Of a stretch of 64,000 bases of DNA, positions 1 to 10,739 are shown one piece after another. Below the pieces are notes generated by a model. The model made no database searches. It saw only the letters and a program-made list of their open reading frames with translations, and was not told the DNA's origin. Source of the stretch: Calliopsis andreniformis (lineage: Eukaryota > Arthropoda > Insecta > Hymenoptera > Andrenidae); assembly GCF_051401765.1 (NCBI RefSeq), contig NC_135066.1:21827501-21891500 (forward strand). Reading direction: 5' to 3'. A program made the translations under genes and the position numbers. Position 1 is the first letter of the stretch; each line of letters opens with the position of its first letter.

Positions 1-620
1 TAGGGTTTTGTGTACTGGATGCTGCAGACATAGCGTAAGAAAGAGTGAACTGCTTTCTTCTGTAATCCAGTGGTAGTAGATTTGCTTCGCTTAATATGCT
101 TGAGACTGGACTCGTGCAGAAAGCTCCGGTTACAATTCTTGCTGCGCTATTGTTTATTGTTGAAAGTTTTTTTAATATACTTGGTTTGGCGGAATTATAT
201 ATTATCGATCCGTAGTCAAGTTTTGATTGGACTAACGCTTTGTAAGTTTTCATTAGGACATTGAAATCAGCTCCCCAGTTTCTTGATCCTAAAACTTTCA
301 TGATATTCAGTTTTTTTGAACAGCTATTTTTCAACTTTGTGATATGCGAGTTCCATGTCAATCTGCTGTCAAATGTCATTCCAAGAATTTTAGCTTCAGT
401 AGTTACCGAAAGTATATGGTTTCCTAATAATAGAATTGGTTGATTGTATGTTGTATTTCTTTTTGTAAAAACTGTTACTGTTGTTTTCGACTTTGAGAAT
501 TTGAAACCTGTTTCTAGTGAAAAATCATACAGTCGATTTAGTGTTTCTTGCAAAATATCTTGTGAAGTTCCTATATCTTTGCCAGAAATAAAAATGGTGA
601 AACCATCTTCGAATAAGGTA
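1..620 (-). mobile_element. LINE fragment, 5'-truncated ORF2 (RT palm onwards)
   Basis: The minus strand encodes the part of a LINE reverse transcriptase that follows the palm catalytic motif, then the thumb and connection region. It aligns by eye with the equivalent part of the neighbouring copy (about 1613-2320), for example around its 'YGSIIY' stretch. Homology begins right at the catalytic motif, which reads FEDG where the neighbour has FADD. The copy runs off the left edge of the window. Several frameshifts and stops show it is dead. A 5' truncation is usual for LINE insertions. Its position directly downstream of the other copy could be a tandem insertion or a rearrangement. Confidence 0.7.
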
Positions 621-624
621 TTTT

Positions 625-3600
625 TTACTGCAGGTTTGATAGTTTTTGTGATATCATTTATTGCTAGTTTTTCTATTTTGTCTTGCTTGAAATTGTCTTT
701 TAAAGGTGGTGCGATTTTATATTTTTCTCTGTGGGTTCTATATTTTGTGCATTGTAAGAGTAAGTGTTCCACTGTGATGGTTGAGTCACAGTCAGTGCAG
801 GTAGGGGGTGGATTTCTGGATAATATATGTGAGTGGGTGATTTTCGTGCGGCCTATTATTATTAGTCTGATTATTGCCACCTGTCCTACCCTTGGTAGGT
901 TGTAGGAGACCCTGGATATTTGGGAAAATCTCTCCAAAGTGTTTTTAATGTGTAGTGGCGCGTTGTTAAACCACTCAGTTTCCCAATTCGTCATTATTTT
1001 GGTCTTTACATATTTTATTAGATCTTCATAGTGGTGCCTTGTGTGCTCGCTTGGATATGATTCAGTGGTTGCTTCTTTTGCTGCTTAGTCTGCCTTCTCA
1101 TTTCCTGTGATTCCGATATGTAAGGGGATCCATATTAATATTATTTTTCTTCCGTTTTTTACTAGCTTAGTGTGGATTTCCAGGATTTTCAAGATAATAT
1201 CATTTGTGGTGTTCCTGTTGTTGACTGATACTATTACATTTCTCGAATCTGAAAAAACCGCTATATTCTGGTAGCTTTCCTCTTCAGCTATGTTTAATGC
1301 GTGGTATATGGCCATGAGTTCTGCAGTATAACTTGATACTGTTTCTTGGAACTTCCTTTTTATCGTAGTTCGGGGGGTGATTACAGCATATACTGTTCCC
1401 AATTGATTCTTGGAGCTGTCCGTATATATGAGAGTGTAGTCATGAAATTTGTTAAGAAATTCATACAATAGCGCGGTGAATACTTCGGGGTTTGTGTTTT
1501 ATTTCAGGAAATTCGAAAGATCTGTGTTAATTTGGATAGGTGGTATTGTCCAAGGTGGGAGTTTTGGTAATCTTCTGCGCGATTGGTTTGCGCGAGAAAG
1601 TTTGATGCCTAATTACTGTTCTCTATTGTATATTCTGTTGTAGAATGGTTTCGGGTACTTTTTTCGTTGGTTGTATTTTATTTTGAACCGTTCCGAGAAG
1701 GTGTTTGAATAAACCTGTTTATTGGGTGTTGTTGCGTTTTTGATAGCTTGGATAGCGCTGAGCAATTTTCTTCTAACTGTGAGCGGTGGTTCGTTTGCTA
1801 CTTTAAGGATGCTGAGGATAGGGCTAGTACTAAACGCTCCAACAATCGTTCTGATAGCCGAGTGGTGTACAGAGTCTAGTATTTTACGGCACGTGTGGCT
1901 TGCCGAGTCGTAAATTATCGACCCATAGACAAGCTTAGATCTAATGAGTGCTTTGTATGTATTCATAGGAGTGATTTGGTCTGCTCCCCAGTTATTTGTT
2001 GCTATAATTTGTAGGATATTTAACCGTGAAGAGCACTCCTTTTTTACGTTTGATATGTGTGTATTCCAAGTAAGTTTTGTGTCGAAGGTCTAAAAGTTTT
2101 ACTGTGTTAACTCGCTTAAGTGTAGAATTTCCTAAGAGTAGCTTTACATTGCTTATCTTTTTTTGTTTAGAGAAGACTATGATTTCGGATTTGGTTTCAG
2201 AGAATTTGAATCCTGTGGAGTTTGACCAGTTGTACAGTTTGTTTAGTGCGAGTTGTAAGATTTGTTGTGTTGTTTCTAGGTTCTTTCCTTTGCATATAAT
2301 GGTTAAGTCATCGGCGAAGAGGAATGCTTTTATTGGTGGGGTTAATAGCGATGTGATCTCTTTTATCGCAATTAAAAAGAGAGTGACGCTTAGAACTGAA
2401 CCTTGTGGTACCCCGTTCTGAATTTCTACTGTTTGCGACATAGAATTGTTAGTTCATACTCTTATGTATTAGATTTTTATGCAGTTTTCTATAAAGTTCA
2501 GTATGTTTCCTCGAAATCCCATTGATTTGGTACTAGCTACTAATCGTTGTCTAGATATCATGTCGTATGCCTTCTCAATGTCTAAGGCTACCATTACTGT
2601 GTGTTGGTGTGTTACAAGGCTATCACATATATTGGCTTCTACATTTAGTAGCTGATTTAGCGTTGAGTGCAGGTATCTGAAACCACTTTGGTAGGGAGAC
2701 AATGAATTACTTACTTCAAGAATCCAGCGGAGTCAGTAGTTTATCAATTTCTCCATTATTTTGCACATGGTGTTCGTTAAGGATATGGGTCGATAATTGC
2801 CTGGTGTTGTCAGGTTTCTTGCGGATTTGACAATCGGTATGTCAGTGGCGTGCTTCCAGGATTCTGGGAACAAGCCATTTTCCCAGATGTTATTGTAGAG
2901 TTTTAGTAAGTATTTCAGTCTTTTGGTGGAAAGGTTTACTAAGAGATAATTAGGGACTTCGTCAGGTCCCTGGCTGGTATTCTTGCATTTTGTTATAATA
3001 ATATGTAGTTCTTCTTCCTTGAAGGGTGAGTTGATAATCTCCATATCTTCGTTGTTTATTACTAGGGAATTCCTGGTAGTGCTGTTTATTTGGATATTTC
3101 TGCGTGTTAAAAATTCCTCATTGTAGTTCGAGTTGCTGGAGTTTTTTGCGAATGTGTCTGCAAGTAAATTTGCTATTTCCTTGGAATTCGAGGTGGTTGA
3201 ATTATTTGGTTTTGTTAGAAATCTAATGGTATTGGTATGGTAGTTTCCTTGTATTGATTTTAGTTTATTCCATACTATTTTTGTAGGTGTTGAACTGTTT
3301 AATGAAGACACAAAGTCGAAACTGTTTCTTGCTTTCTCTTATTATTTTCCTGGATTCAGCTCTCAGTTTCTTGAAAGCAATAAGATTTTCTGTAGTCTTG
3401 TGTCGTTTATATTTATTGAAGGCTCGCTTAGTGTTTTTGATGGCTGTTTCACACGTTTTATTCCACCACGGTACTATGCGATTTTTTTGTGACTTCTGTG
3501 GATTAGATTTGGGTAGCGCACAGTCTGCTGCACTCTTAATGATGGTTATAAATTCTTGTATTAGGTTGTCGATTTCTAGGGTCTCTATGTGAAATTATTG

Positions 3601-3655
3601 GAGGGGATCAGAGATTTTTGAGTTAATTATGTCACGATATTTATCCCAATCGGCA
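625..3655 (-). pseudogene. LINE ORF2 remnant: RT, RNase H, C-terminal zinc motif
   Basis: Open pieces on the minus strand are 2733-3311 (RT entry, with NYRPISLTNTMCKIMEKLI), 2469-2702 (RT with the first aspartate in ALDIEKAYD), 1992-2441 (GVPQGSVLS and an intact FADD at 2307-2318), 1613-1966 (connection) and 1085-1468 (RNase H with YTDSS, ELMA, FSDSR and GNEKAD). A C-x2-C-x7-H-x4-C zinc motif follows at 749-799. The order is that of an RNase H-bearing LINE ORF2 with the apurinic endonuclease missing. Stops near 2460 and 2720 and a frameshift near 2090 break the frame. It is a dead copy. Confidence 0.8.
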
Positions 3656-4162
3656 TTGGATAGTATTATTCGTTGGGTTGGGTAGATTAGTGGTTTTACC
3701 TCTACGTTTGTGCCGTTGATATTTATGCTTTCGTACCTGTCCGTTAGGTCTGTGACAGTTTTTTTTTTATCCTAGGTAAAGGCATACTCTTCCGTTTGAT
3801 ATACGTGATATAAATCTTATTAAATTGGGCCCAACTAATCTCCCAATTGGACTTACGTAGTCTTTGATAGTTAATCCTTCTACCGATTCCATAATTATGG
3901 CCTGTTCTTTCTTAGGGAAGACAGTTTTAGTAGTGGTTTCTGCGTATGATCCTTGGTTAGTTTTTTGGTTCATTTGGGGTTCCTTGTTTCGTAATTTAGC
4001 AGCAGTTTGGGTTTCATGATTCCTGTACTCAGAGATCATTTTTGCCGGTGAATTGAGAAACTCACTCATATGTTTTATGCGGTTCGTAGTTCGTCCGTTA
4101 TTATAGGGGCACTTGTTTGAACTTATGTATGTAAACACTTTGATAGCGGCACTCACGGACAA
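3655..4162 (-). pseudogene. LINE ORF1 (gag-like) remnant of copy A
   Basis: The largest open piece is 131 codons (3767-4162). It ends with a stretch that includes TIKDYVSPIGRLVG and RFISRISNGR, homologous to TIKEYVTALGLIVK and RFVSRISNNR in ORF1 of the plus-strand LINE. After a stop and an A-run frameshift near 3766, homology continues in another frame to about 3655 (VEVKPLIYPTQRIILSN). Reading then passes abruptly into ORF2 sequence beyond the endonuclease. The CCHC knuckle present in the other LINE is lost with this deletion. No function is expected. Confidence 0.65.
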
Positions 4163-4195
4163 TGAACTTCTTACTACGACGGCCGAAAGTGAACT

Positions 4196-5082
4196 GATGA
4201 AATTAATTTTGTTACTGAAACTTTATTGATATTAGTAAAAATTATAAATTCAGTTCATTTCTGGTTGATTGTTGTAGTTAAACGCTATAGTATTTTTTTC
4301 GAATTACGTAAAAATACAAGAAACATAAAGTTATGAATAGAAATTTTGGAAGATTTACGTAAACAATGATAATAACCCTTTTAAAACATGCTGTTTACAG
4401 AATGGACAAAAGTATAAATTGAAATAGAAGAAACCATTTATTTATAAACTACATAATTGCAATAGAAAGTATTGTTAATAATGGATAGTTGATCCGTGAC
4501 TGTGAATTAGTTGAACTTTTTTTTACTGTTTACGTGTTTCTATCAAATTTTGTTTAATTTCTTGCCAAGTACTAATAATTCCTACTCTGAGTATAATTCC
4601 TGGGCTGTAGAATATTTTTGATTACTTTTATCTATCTAGATAAAATTTCAGAAGGTACTTTTACATTTGGAACTTAACTTCAGGAATGAGACCTGTTTTG
4701 CGCATAAAAAATACCATAAAAATTGAAAAAGAACCTACTTATTTAAACTTAAATTTGAAACAGCACCAGGCTTTTCCCAGTAATAAATGATTATACTATG
4801 TTGAGATTGTAATTGTTATTTTAAACATAGCGCGATTGCGATCAAGAGGATAGGCGGAAGTAGCGCGCGTCTACTGTTTTTTCTTTTCTTTTTTTTTTTT
4901 TTGCATGTCGGGCGGAGAAGTTGCATTGCGAAGCAGCGATGCATGCGAGCGTCACTGAGTCTTATTATATTCTTGAGTTATGTGTGTCTTTATAATAAAT
5001 CTCATATATTTCTGTTATTATCAGTAAAAAGGTCTTTTACTTTTAAAACCACAACGTACTAAATATTACGTCACAAGGTCCA
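4196..5082. other. AT-rich non-coding stretch
   Basis: I see no gene. A T-rich run of about 25 bases near 4878-4902 sits next to short GC-rich sequence (about 4845-4960). No element boundary could be fixed. Confidence 0.4.
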
Positions 5083-5481
5083 ATGGATCTTGTTGATACA
5101 AATACGGCCTCAACTTCTCAAGAATCTGAGGATCATTTGACAAATAAGTATGTACTATGAGATTCCACACTGCACCTAATCTTTACTGTGTCATGCGCTG
5201 AACTTCGTTGTTAACAACTTAATTGTGAATTTTTCTGCTTTGCGAAACATTTAAATATGCTAAGAAGTAGGATAGAATGCATATAATATGCAAAAATGTA
5301 TTAAGTAGTGAAAATACAGTACACGATATTTGAACGATGAAATATATCTTTACTTATTGTCACATTTTAATTTGTTAGGTATGCTTATAAAGATATGAAT
5401 GTGTATAAATATTCCTACTCCATTAATGATGAAAAAATAGAAATTAGTTTTGTCGTTAGTGATAAAGATTTCGACCAATGA
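5083..5481 (+). other. Possible two-exon small ORF (55 codons), unrecognised
   Basis: An ATG at 5083 opens 21 codons (MDLVDTNTASTSQESEDH...) that reach a good donor, AA|GTATGT, at 5148. A pyrimidine-rich acceptor ending TTTGTTAG lies at 5377-5378. Joining 5083-5147 to 5379-5481 keeps the frame and ends at TGA 5479-5481. The predicted product is acidic and serine-rich, then tyrosine-rich, and matches no family I know. The open length after the junction is short, so chance is a serious alternative. It lies 1.9 kb upstream of the DIRS Gag, but its phase does not join that frame. Confidence 0.2.
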
Positions 5482-5986
5482 TTACATCAAAGGTAATTTT
5501 GCATTCAATTTCGACAATCTTAATATTGCTCGCTGGCAACTTAGAATTAACCATTTCCCTGGAGAACTGTGCTTGTAACGACATCGCGCCATTTGATCTA
5601 TTACCTAATCTCGAACCTAAGTGTGGTCCAGCTACTCGGGATTACTGAGCACGTATACACATCGCCGCGAAATTGAACGAAGAGGGACAGAGGTGAAAGA
5701 TCACGTTCCTGAGAGGAACAGTGACAAATATGAACAGAGGGAGACAGGTAGATGAGGACGAATAGAGGGGAGGACAATGAGGAGAGACAGAGCGCTCAGG
5801 CATTGGAAGCAGCAGCATCGTATTAGTGCGGCGATTGCTCGCAGCAGGCTTGGGCTAAGTGAATGGCTCTACCCAGGGCTTTGCTGATTATAGTGTCGTC
5901 ATTGATCCAGATCCAAATTGGCTTACTTCTGTCATGAAACGCGCCCAGAGGACCATTAATATCTTCCTGTAAACTGTGAAATAGCT

Positions 5987-6060
5987 GCAAGTAGTGATAT
6001 ATAAAGCTAGAGATTTTTGAAGCTTTAAAGCTCAACCTTAAAAGCTGAGTTTTTAAATCT
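5987..6060 (+). repeat. Short dispersed repeat (TAGTGAT...AAAGCT family), copy 1
   Basis: A 70-bp unit begins near TAGTGATATATAAAGCT and contains AACCTTAAAAGCTGAG. Related copies occur at 58600-58680 on the opposite strand and at 35466-35537. The element type is unknown. Confidence 0.45.
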
Positions 6061-6704
6061 AATACCATATAGCTCAAGTTTTTTAAGCTCTACGATTGTA
6101 GCTTGATCCCTTAGTTGTCAAAGCTTTTGAGGATGAAGTAAAGAAACTTATAATAACTTTGTAACATTTTTTATTCATTTTACTTTGATTTGAATTTTGT
6201 AGTTTGAACTTGGAGTTTGAGAAACCTTTATAGAAAGCTTATTTCAAGTAAACTAGTCAATTAAATTATTGAATTGGTTCGATGACTGAAACATTTGTAA
6301 TATAGCAATGAAACGTAAAATTCAACTAATTATGCATCACTCGACTCGTGTTGATGAGCATATTACGGAAACAAAACACTTTTTTTAACGGAAATGTATT
6401 TTAACTGAAAATTTTCATTACGAAATCTTCATACTGCTGCCAATACTCTCAGCGCGGTAGTCTGCGGTAGTTATCTTTCTTACATACTAAAGTGTGGCGT
6501 TCAAATGACAAATGGCTGCTTTACTTACAAATTAAGTTTCTGTTTTAAAGTAAGTGTAATAGTAAAATTATTTTTTTTGTATAAATATTTTTATTTCTCT
6601 GACATGTAATATTTTTTTGTTAAAACAGTTTTTTTTGTATAAGAAATATACAAGTTACATTTATTTTCCCTTAGCATGGCGATTTTACTCTGATTCCTCT
6701 TATT

Positions 6705-6784
6705 CAGGGTGTAACATGTATACGTTTCAATATTGTAAGAGGTGGTGGAATACTCCAATTGGATTATAAAATGTCCTAAATGTC
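6705..6784 (+). repeat. Miniature-element end (CAGGGTGTAAC type), copy 1
   Basis: About 80 bp beginning CAGGGTGTAACA and ending AAAATGTCCTA matches 63776-63855 in the same orientation. The CAGGGTGT start is common at the ends of insect DNA-transposon miniature elements. No opposite end was found here. Confidence 0.45.
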
Positions 6785-7342
6785 CGATCTGTTTTTGTTT
6801 TGCAGTAATAAAGTTTGCACTATGTTCTGAAATAAAGAGTAGCTCCTGCATATTGGTAAGGCAAATATATTGAAAGAGTCCGTTGACGTAGAGAATTCAT
6901 TTACTTGACAAAGTTGTATTTGTTTCGTCAAGCCCTAAACACGTGTTAAGACCCTCATAGACACAATTTCTTCAACGATTCCTATTGTAAACGGTCTCGA
7001 CTGAGTCGATCACTGCAGTCTTTTAGGTTACACTACATCTATGCGTGTTACCTACGTTCTTTTCCAAAAGCATATTTGGTCTTTAAAGCTTTATAAAAAT
7101 TAAATCGTAAGAGATATAATAAAATACATTAAAACTGTTGTCTTCTATTAAATTATTTTGCGAATACTTAACCATCGCTCCAAAATCAGTTGTCCTTAGT
7201 ACAATCTGATACAGCTAATAAAGCTCAAAAGGCAAGTACTTAACGCTCAATAAGAATGTTATAGTATTAGTTATGTTCCACACGAACTGCAACTGTTGCA
7301 ATAAGCACGTTTTACTTACTGAGTAAAATATTCTATGTATGA

Positions 7343-8309
7343 ATATTTGTCCTTCCAGAGGCAACTGAAAAGTCAGTTGAGAAAGAAAAACATGTAAATG
7401 ATACTAATATTTTACTTGAGAAATCTCAAGGTGATCTAAATGGTATTGACAATAAGTCAGATACTTCGAATGACTTTGGAGAACTTATTAATAGTGAGAA
7501 TCAGACGCAAGAATTTTCAGTAATGGAAGATGAAATATTGCAGAAACTGGGGGAACACCCATCTGTATCGACAGAACCTTTAATAAAAATACATCCCGAC
7601 ATTCTAGTCAGATAGAAAAAATTGATGGATGAAGGCTTATCAGAAGAAGCAAGAAGCAATTTATGAAAAAAGTATCCTCGCAAATTTGATTTGTGGACAG
7701 AGGCTCCAAAAATTAATTTGGAACTGCTTACAGCTATGACGGATATAGCTAAAAAAAGAGAGATCGGCATTTTGTTGAACACAAAATGAAATTGGATCTG
7801 CGTTATTTGCGTTGGGTGGTGCATTATCGTTGCTTCTTAATGATGCTGAGAAAGAAATAGATCGTATGATGTTAATAGAACATTTGTGCGATACGGGAAA
7901 ACTATTAGCTGATGTTTTTAATCAAAAGTCGGTGTGTAGAAAATCGTTTATTATTCCTGTGTTAAATAAGGATTTGAAACCAACTCTGGATGCGATTACC
8001 ACAGACAAGTGGTTGTATGGAGTCAAATTTGGAGAGCAAATAAAAGAAGCAAAGTCAATACAAAAGGCTTGTGCTGTTATCAAGGCTTCAGACAAACATA
8101 TAATTAAAAAATTACCTCAAAAAATCCAGAGTCAGGGAAAATGCAGAATCCCATCATCGAGGACCCGTCAGGTGGGAACATATCAACGAGCGAACCGAGG
8201 GTATCAGGATCTTCGTTTCAAGTCGTTCAACAAGGGTCACCGTCGGATCCCACAAATAGTCAAAGGTTCACAAAATCGAAGAACATGTTACCCGTTGAAT
8301 CAGAAATAG
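7343..8309 (+). pseudogene. DIRS-like Gag, broken
   Basis: The frame is open from 7343, with stops at 7613-7615 (TAG) and 7664-7666 (TGA) and a frameshift near 7783, then open at 7812-8309. The central block reads NEIGSALFALGGALSLLL, then KEIDRMMLIEHLCDTGKLLAD and DAITTDKWLYGVKFGE. This is the conserved pattern I associate with Gag-like proteins of insect DIRS elements. The C-terminus is basic. No upstream start codon is clear. A polypyrimidine-AG just before 7359 looks like a splice acceptor but may be accidental. The end overlaps the RT frame by about 170 bases. Confidence 0.65.
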
Positions 8310-9120
8310 TAAAGGTAAAAAATCATGCCGGCAGACTTAGATATTTTATTAATAATTGGGAAAATATAACTAAGGACAATAATATACTGGAGTATGTAAA
8401 AGGTTATGAAATCAAATTTTCATCTCAGCCTTATCAGACTAAGTTTCTATTTGAGCCCTCGAGGTCATCCGAAGAAATTTCGAACATAAGGAATGAAATT
8501 AATCAGTTGTTATTAATTAATCAGGTGATTTTATGTCTTCACTAGATTTAAAAGATGCTTATTTTCTAATTCCAGCTCATAAAAGGAGTAGGAAATTCCT
8601 ACGATTTAATTGTGAATAGAAACTGTATCAATTTACTTGTTTACCGTTTGGTTTATGCACATGCCCTTATATTTTTACAAAAATACTGAAGCCAGTAATA
8701 AGTGTATCGAGAGGGAAAGGTCTTATTTCTGTTGTCTATCTGGATGATTTGTTATGCATGGATAATACGGTTAAGTCATGTAATTATAATTTAAAACAAA
8801 CTATTTTATTATCAGAAAATTTAGGCTTCATTATAAATTATAACAAAAGTTAACTTATTCCGAGTCAAAGATGTAAATATTTAGGTTTCATTCTAGACTC
8901 AAATAAGTATTTGATAGAATTAACAGATAAGAAAAGGTATCAGATATTAAAGCCTTTAAAGCATTCTAAAGTAAATACATAGTCATTGTAAAATTAGAGA
9001 ATTTGCTCAACTTTTAGGAGTTTTAACTGCAGATTGTCCAGCAGTGGCTTATAATTGGGGATACTGTAAGAGAACAGAAAGATTAAAGTATTTATCACTT
9101 TTAAGTAATGATAATAATTA
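8141..9120 (+). pseudogene. DIRS-like reverse transcriptase, broken
   Basis: The N-terminal part is open at 8141-8545 (HAGRLRYFINNWENIT onwards). It breaks at about 8525, and the conserved SLDLKDAYFLIPAH follows at once in another frame. By comparison with the family, the segment normally lying between them seems deleted. The palm motif is intact as YLDD at 8737-8748, preceded by CLPFGLCTCPYIFTK. Further stops follow near 8618 and 8852 and in the 8980s. The frame fades near 9120, where the LINE is inserted. It lies in a different frame from Gag and overlaps its end, as in other DIRS elements. Confidence 0.75.
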
Positions 9121-9290
9121 TGATGTTACTCATGATAAGAGACGACTTTGCAGTTCGTCGTGGACCGTTGCCGAGTACAGACGTGTTTTCAGCGTTCACG
9201 TGTGAATGTTTTTGTTTCAAACGTGTGTCTCCGACCAATTCCAACCAAGAGTGTGTTAGTGAGTGTGAGTGAGTAAGAGGCAGCACCTCT

Positions 9291-10739
9291 AATGCCTACG
9301 AAAGCAGCGAAAACGCTTTGCCACAACGACAACAACACAGAGACTGCGCTGTATAAGAACCCGTATTACGAACACAATGAATTGGAAATGAATTCTGAAT
9401 ACAAGAGTCTTCCAACCAAACCCAAAAATGCAACGATAAACTCTCCAAACCTTCCACAAACGCCAGAACCTACGCACATGCTGCAGCAAACGACACATTC
9501 CCCAAAAAAGACCAGGCCATAGTCATTGAGGCAAAGAATGAGATTACCATCAAAGAGTACGTAACTGCCTTGGGATTAATAGTTAAACCCAGCGACATCA
9601 GATTCGTATCCCGCATTTCAAACAACCGCATTTCAGACAACCTAACAGAAAAGCACAAAGTACTAACAATCCACGATACACAGGTAGAAATTCGGCCTTT
9701 AATAAATAAGCATAAAAGAATTATACTATCCAATGTTTGTCCTATTATCCCACACTACATCATTAAAGACCATTTCAAAAAATTACAAATAAACCCTACA
9801 TCAAAAATTTCCTTTTTAAATGCGGGAATATCCGACCCCGGTTTCTTGCACATCTTAAGTTTGCGAAGGCAAATGTACATTAACCCAAAAGACGAACATC
9901 TCCTTCCTGACAAAATCCCAGTAGAATTTGATGGCACACAGTACTGGATATACTTATCGACAGACTCACTGATTTGTTTTACCTGCAAAAAAACTGGACA
10001 TATAGCCCAAAACTGCAAAAACGCTCCCCATCAAACAAGTGAAGTAATGGAATTCACAAAACCAAATAACACAGTAAAACCCTACACGGTACCAATGGGA
10101 AACCTCCACGACACCAACACAGAACAGATGGATATAGAAAGGCAAGTTCCAAACAGAAAAAGACCACTGTCAACCCAAACGGACTCCACTAAAAGTCAAA
10201 TACATGTATATGAAAGTAACAGTGTCTTAAATATGGAATACGAAGAAACAAGTGAAGACGATAACTCCACGGACAAAAAAAAATTGGTGAGTCACAATCC
10301 AGATAAAGAACCAAAAAAAGTTAAGAAAAAAGTCAAACGCAGTACCCCATATGAACCAGCTAACAATATACCTACAGAAGACCTCCTAGAATCAGCAAGA
10401 AATGAAATTTAAGCTAAACCTGATCATTATATATTAAACTTCACTCAGTTCAAATCATTCATTGAAAACGCTTATGGATCATCCAACACCTATGAAATAG
10501 CAATGGAATATACCAACAACATAGGTAAGCTTGCAACTATGATCTCTGAAATCTACCCATTCCTTACTGATCGCAGTATAAAAAATAGATGTACTAGAAT
10601 ATCAAAAAAACTGAAATTGAGTATTAAAACGGTCGAAGCAGTAAGGCAGACTACCATAGAATTTTTAAACAACGAATCTCCAAGAGATATATCATCGAAG
10701 ACAGTAGACCAAAACAACCCTGCACAAAGTGAACAATGA
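9291..10739 (+). pseudogene. LINE ORF1 (gag-like, CCHC), nearly intact
   Basis: ATG at 9291. One frameshift near 9480 joins the first part (stop at 9522 in the original frame) to the frame that runs from before 9570. A single in-frame TAA at 10410-10412 separates the body from 78 further codons ending TGA 10737-10739. The single zinc knuckle CFTCKKTGHIAQNC is encoded at 9975-10016. The C-terminal third is lysine-rich. ORF1 proteins of this kind bind element RNA into particles. The final TGA overlaps the ORF2 start as ATGA, which suggests coupled translation. Only two lesions disable it. Confidence 0.75.

Larger units (their letters stand above)
620..4195 (-). mobile_element. RNase H-bearing LINE copy A, internally deleted
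   Basis: On the minus strand this copy reads, in order: a possible 5' UTR, an ORF1 remnant, the spacer between endonuclease and RT, RT, RNase H, and a C-terminal zinc motif. The layout fits the I/Loa/R1 group of LINEs, since Jockey itself lacks RNase H; I cannot place the clade more exactly. Compared with the related copy at 9141-13760, it lacks the end of ORF1 and the whole endonuclease. The joint is near 3655. Multiple stops and frameshifts make it non-functional. Confidence 0.8.
5482..7342. other. Non-coding stretch with two short repeats
   Basis: No gene is seen. It contains an AGCTT-rich repeat copy (5987-6060) and a short miniature-element end (6705-6784). The open frames present have no recognisable similarity. 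Confidence 0.4.

Noticed and set aside
70..905. Plus-strand open frames over the left-edge LINE
   Set aside because: They lie opposite LINE coding sequence read on the minus strand, and the homology is all on that strand.
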